A DNA stretch of 6,560 nucleotides from Patescibacteria group bacterium. Lineage in GTDB: Bacteria > Patescibacteriota > Patescibacteriia > 2-12-FULL-60-25. Position 1 is the stretch's first letter, and every line of letters starts with the position of its first letter. The position numbers and the translations under genes were made by a program. The DNA lies in contig JAHJFW010000056.1 of the NCBI GenBank assembly GCA_018824765.1, positions 1-6,560 on the forward strand. Reading direction: 5' to 3'. Below, piece by piece: positions 5,418 to 6,560 of this stretch. Under the pieces are notes generated by a model. The model ran no database searches. It was not told where the DNA came from and saw nothing but the letters and a program-made list of their open reading frames with translations.

Positions 5418-5693
5418 ATGGACACCTTTTCCATCCTTTCAAACGAACGCATCGCCTCAATCCGCGACATACAGAAGAATCCGTCGCAGACGCTCAAAGG
5501 GATCACGCGGGTGACCCGTGGCGGAAATACGATCGGTTTTTTTCTTTCGAATGACGAATTTGCGGAACTCGTGGAAAGCCACGAGGCGCTTTCGAGCCCG
5601 GCGTTCGTGAGTCGCGTCGCTAAATCACGGCGTGAGCTGAAATCCGGCAAGGGAAAGGCGCTTGCATCCGTCATGAAGGAGTATGGCTTATGA
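5418..5693 (+). CDS. Type II antitoxin, Phd/YefM- or RelB-like
   Basis: This 91-residue protein is the probable antitoxin of the module. Its N-terminal half (SILSNERIASIRDIQKNPSQ, then ITRVTRGGNTIGFFLSNDEF) fits the Phd/YefM pattern: a short helix ending in a conserved Asn, then a strand with R-x-G-x-x-I-G-x-x-L. This fold dimerises and binds operator DNA. The charged C-terminal part (about 55-91, with SRRELKSGKGKALASV) is the likely toxin-binding segment. The ATG at 5418 is chosen because homology to the fold begins there. An in-frame ATG at 5337 would add 27 residues encoded out of frame inside the ruvX remnant and would precede the promoter. The stop overlaps the toxin start by 11 nt. The function is to neutralise the RelE-like partner and repress the operon; the exact family (Phd versus RelB) is unsettled. 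Confidence 0.8.
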   Translation: MDTFSILSNERIASIRDIQKNPSQTLKGITRVTRGGNTIGFFLSNDEFAELVESHEALSSPAFVSRVAKSRRELKSGKGKALASVMKEYGL

Positions 5694-5946
5694 ATTTCGG
5701 CTTTCTTCGGACGCGGAAAAGCAATTGCATGGGCTTGAAAGACAGCTTGCGAAACGGATTTTGAAGAAGATTGCATGGATTGCACAACAAAAGAATCCGA
5801 TGCGGCACGCAATTCCTCTCCATCATCCCAAAATCGGGGATGTTCGCTTTCGCGTCGGAGATTATCGGGTGATTGCAGTTTTGGACACGGAACCGGACGT
5901 TGTGATGATCGTGGCCATTGGACATCGTCGTGACGTATATCGTTGA
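5683..5946 (+). CDS. RelE/ParE-superfamily toxin
   Basis: The 87-residue product begins AYEFRLSSDAEKQL and ends IVAIGHRRDVYR, both typical of RelE-fold toxins. Helical residues 8-37 precede a beta-sheet with VRFRVGDYRVIAVLD (54-68). By alignment to E. coli RelE, R55/R57 and R62 fall at the basic active-site positions, and R82/R83 and Y86 in the C-terminal HRRDVY correspond to the late Arg and Tyr. Retention of these suggests an active ribosome-dependent mRNA endonuclease rather than a gyrase poison, though activity is inferred. It overlaps the antitoxin by 11 nt, indicating translational coupling. AAGGAG (5676-5681) is only one base before this ATG, an awkward spacing. The stop is 10 nt before ruvX, so read-through transcription into ruvX is likely. 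Confidence 0.88.
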   Translation: MAYEFRLSSDAEKQLHGLERQLAKRILKKIAWIAQQKNPMRHAIPLHHPKIGDVRFRVGDYRVIAVLDTEPDVVMIVAIGHRRDVYR

Positions 5947-5956
5947 TTTCCATTTT

Positions 5957-6376
5957 ATGAGACTTTTAGGAATTGATTACGGTTCAAAACGCGTGGGCAT
6001 TGCGCTCGGCGATACGGAGACAAAAATCGCCACCCCGTGGGAGGTTTTGTTGAATGACAGCCGCTTGAATATCTTGAAGGCAATCCACGAAATCGCAGAG
6101 CGAGAAGGCGTTGAGAAGATCGTCGTCGGCGTTCCGCGACCGCTTAAAGATCAAACGCTTGAAAACGAACAGGTTAAAGAAATACGGCTGTTCATCAAAG
6201 ATTTGGAAGCGCAAGGAATCGCTGTTGTCGAAGCCGACGAAACTCTTACGAGCAAACTCGCAGCCGGCCAGATGGTCGAGCGCGGAGAAAAAGGAAAGCG
6301 CGATGACCTGGCGGCGACTGCGATTTTACAGGGGTGGTTGGAGAAATCTCACCTTTCAGTTTCCTTTGAAAAATAG
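5957..6376 (+). CDS. ruvX: RuvX/YqgF-family putative pre-16S rRNA nuclease / Holliday junction resolvase
   Basis: RuvX (YqgF) is a small RNase H-fold protein implicated in maturation of the 16S rRNA 5' end and, in some bacteria, Holliday-junction resolution. At 139 residues it has the normal length. Motifs are D7 in LGIDYGSKRVGIALGD (4-19); VVGVPRPLKDQT (56-67), replacing the common GLPLNMDG loop; the acidic DETLTS (94-99) with E95; and KRDDLAATAILQGWL (114-128), where D117 aligns with the last catalytic Asp. The start at 5957 is fixed by homology and by the same N-terminus in the upstream remnant. An in-frame TTG at 5918 would overlap the toxin and is unlikely. The gene has no Shine-Dalgarno site and lies 10 nt after the toxin, so it probably depends on the toxin-antitoxin transcript. 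Confidence 0.95.
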   Translation: MRLLGIDYGSKRVGIALGDTETKIATPWEVLLNDSRLNILKAIHEIAEREGVEKIVVGVPRPLKDQTLENEQVKEIRLFIKDLEAQGIAVVEADETLTSKLAAGQMVERGEKGKRDDLAATAILQGWLEKSHLSVSFEK

Positions 6377-6389
6377 TATACTTTTCATA
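6377..6389 (+). promoter_or_regulatory. -10 element six nt before the last gene, leaderless geometry
   Basis: TATACT (6377-6382) matches five of six -10 consensus bases and lies within the 8-bp palindrome AGTATACT (6375-6382). Six bases separate it from the ATG at 6389, placing the expected transcription start on the A of the start codon. No convincing -35 is seen (TTTCAG at 17 bp). The box overlaps the last base of the ruvX stop codon region (TAG at 6374-6376 lies just upstream). Confidence 0.55.
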
Positions 6390-6560
6390 TGCCAGAACGC
6401 TTTTCAAACCCATTCGCTCCTCCCATCGAAGCCCCGTCCGTCGGCGAAGTCCTTAAAGACCCCATCGGGTTGTATTTGAAGCGGCAAAAGTCCGAAGAAG
6501 CCGCACAACCCAAAACCGCGTACGGGCTCGACGCCGTATCAGCGGAACATCGCGCGGAAA
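6389..6560 (+). CDS. Unrecognised protein, 5' end only
   Basis: An open frame runs from ATG 6389 to the end of the window (57 full codons, no stop). The peptide begins MPERFSNPFAPPIEAPSVGE, continues VLKDPIGLYLKRQKSEEAAQ and ends GLDAVSAEHRAE. It is proline-rich at first, then charged, with no hydrophobic segment or known motif, suggesting a soluble or disordered N-terminal region. The start is supported by the -10 box at 6377-6382 and by the 12-nt distance from the ruvX stop. I do not recognise the family. Possibilities include a large cytoplasmic protein with a disordered head, but the visible part is too short to assign a role. Confidence 0.6.
   Translation, partial: MPERFSNPFAPPIEAPSVGEVLKDPIGLYLKRQKSEEAAQPKTAYGLDAVSAEHRAE

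Noticed and set aside
5342..5953. 203-codon open frame on the minus strand opposite the toxin-antitoxin module
   Set aside because: It is the complement of two genes with clear family signatures, has no recognisable motif and no minus-strand promoter, so it is a shadow frame.
5918..5956. Upstream in-frame TTG start for ruvX
   Set aside because: It would overlap the toxin and add 13 residues not found in the family; both ruvX copies begin MR(I/L)LGID at the ATG.

Overview
The window carries the distal end of a bacterial spc-type ribosomal protein operon followed by an accessory segment, all on the + strand. The organism is most likely a member of the Candidate Phyla Radiation (Patescibacteria), inferred from four things. 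uL30 (rpmD) is absent between rpsE and rplO, a loss known across that group. uS5 has a long acidic plus RG-rich N-terminal extension. Almost every gene lacks a Shine-Dalgarno site. Spacing is compact, with short repeat-filled gaps. TGA is used as a stop (rpsE, secY, both toxin-antitoxin genes), so this is not one of the lineages that recode UGA to glycine.

Layout: rplR 3' end (1-91), rpsE (114-887), rplO (904-1350), a 124-nt gap with an inverted repeat and a 14-nt tandem repeat, and secY (1475-2752). Next come a hairpin terminator (2784-2810) and an extended -10 promoter placed for a leaderless transcript. This promoter drives a nine-helix membrane protein (2842-3645) with the YD / GxGD / PAL signature of presenilin/signal-peptide-peptidase aspartyl proteases. 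adk follows 12 nt later (3658-4317), then a second gap with an inverted repeat plus 14-nt tandem repeat, and map (4423-5202).

From 5203 the region changes character. A dispersed palindromic repeat begins at the first base after the map stop. Next is a 25-codon 5' remnant of a ruvX gene (5315-5392), then a type II toxin-antitoxin pair (Phd/RelB-like 5418-5693; RelE-like 5683-5946) whose promoter lies in the remnant, then an intact ruvX (5957-6376). The 5' end of an unrecognised gene (6389 onward) closes the window, with a -10 box again exactly six nt before its ATG.

The first part covers ribosome assembly (uL18, uS5, uL15), secretion (SecY), nucleotide supply (Adk) and N-terminal processing (Map). 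The main discovery candidate is the intramembrane aspartyl protease between secY and adk. Its position suggests a role beside the translocon, such as removal of spent signal peptides; that role is inference. The second is the duplicated ruvX start flanking the toxin-antitoxin module, which looks like a scar of insertion or recombination.
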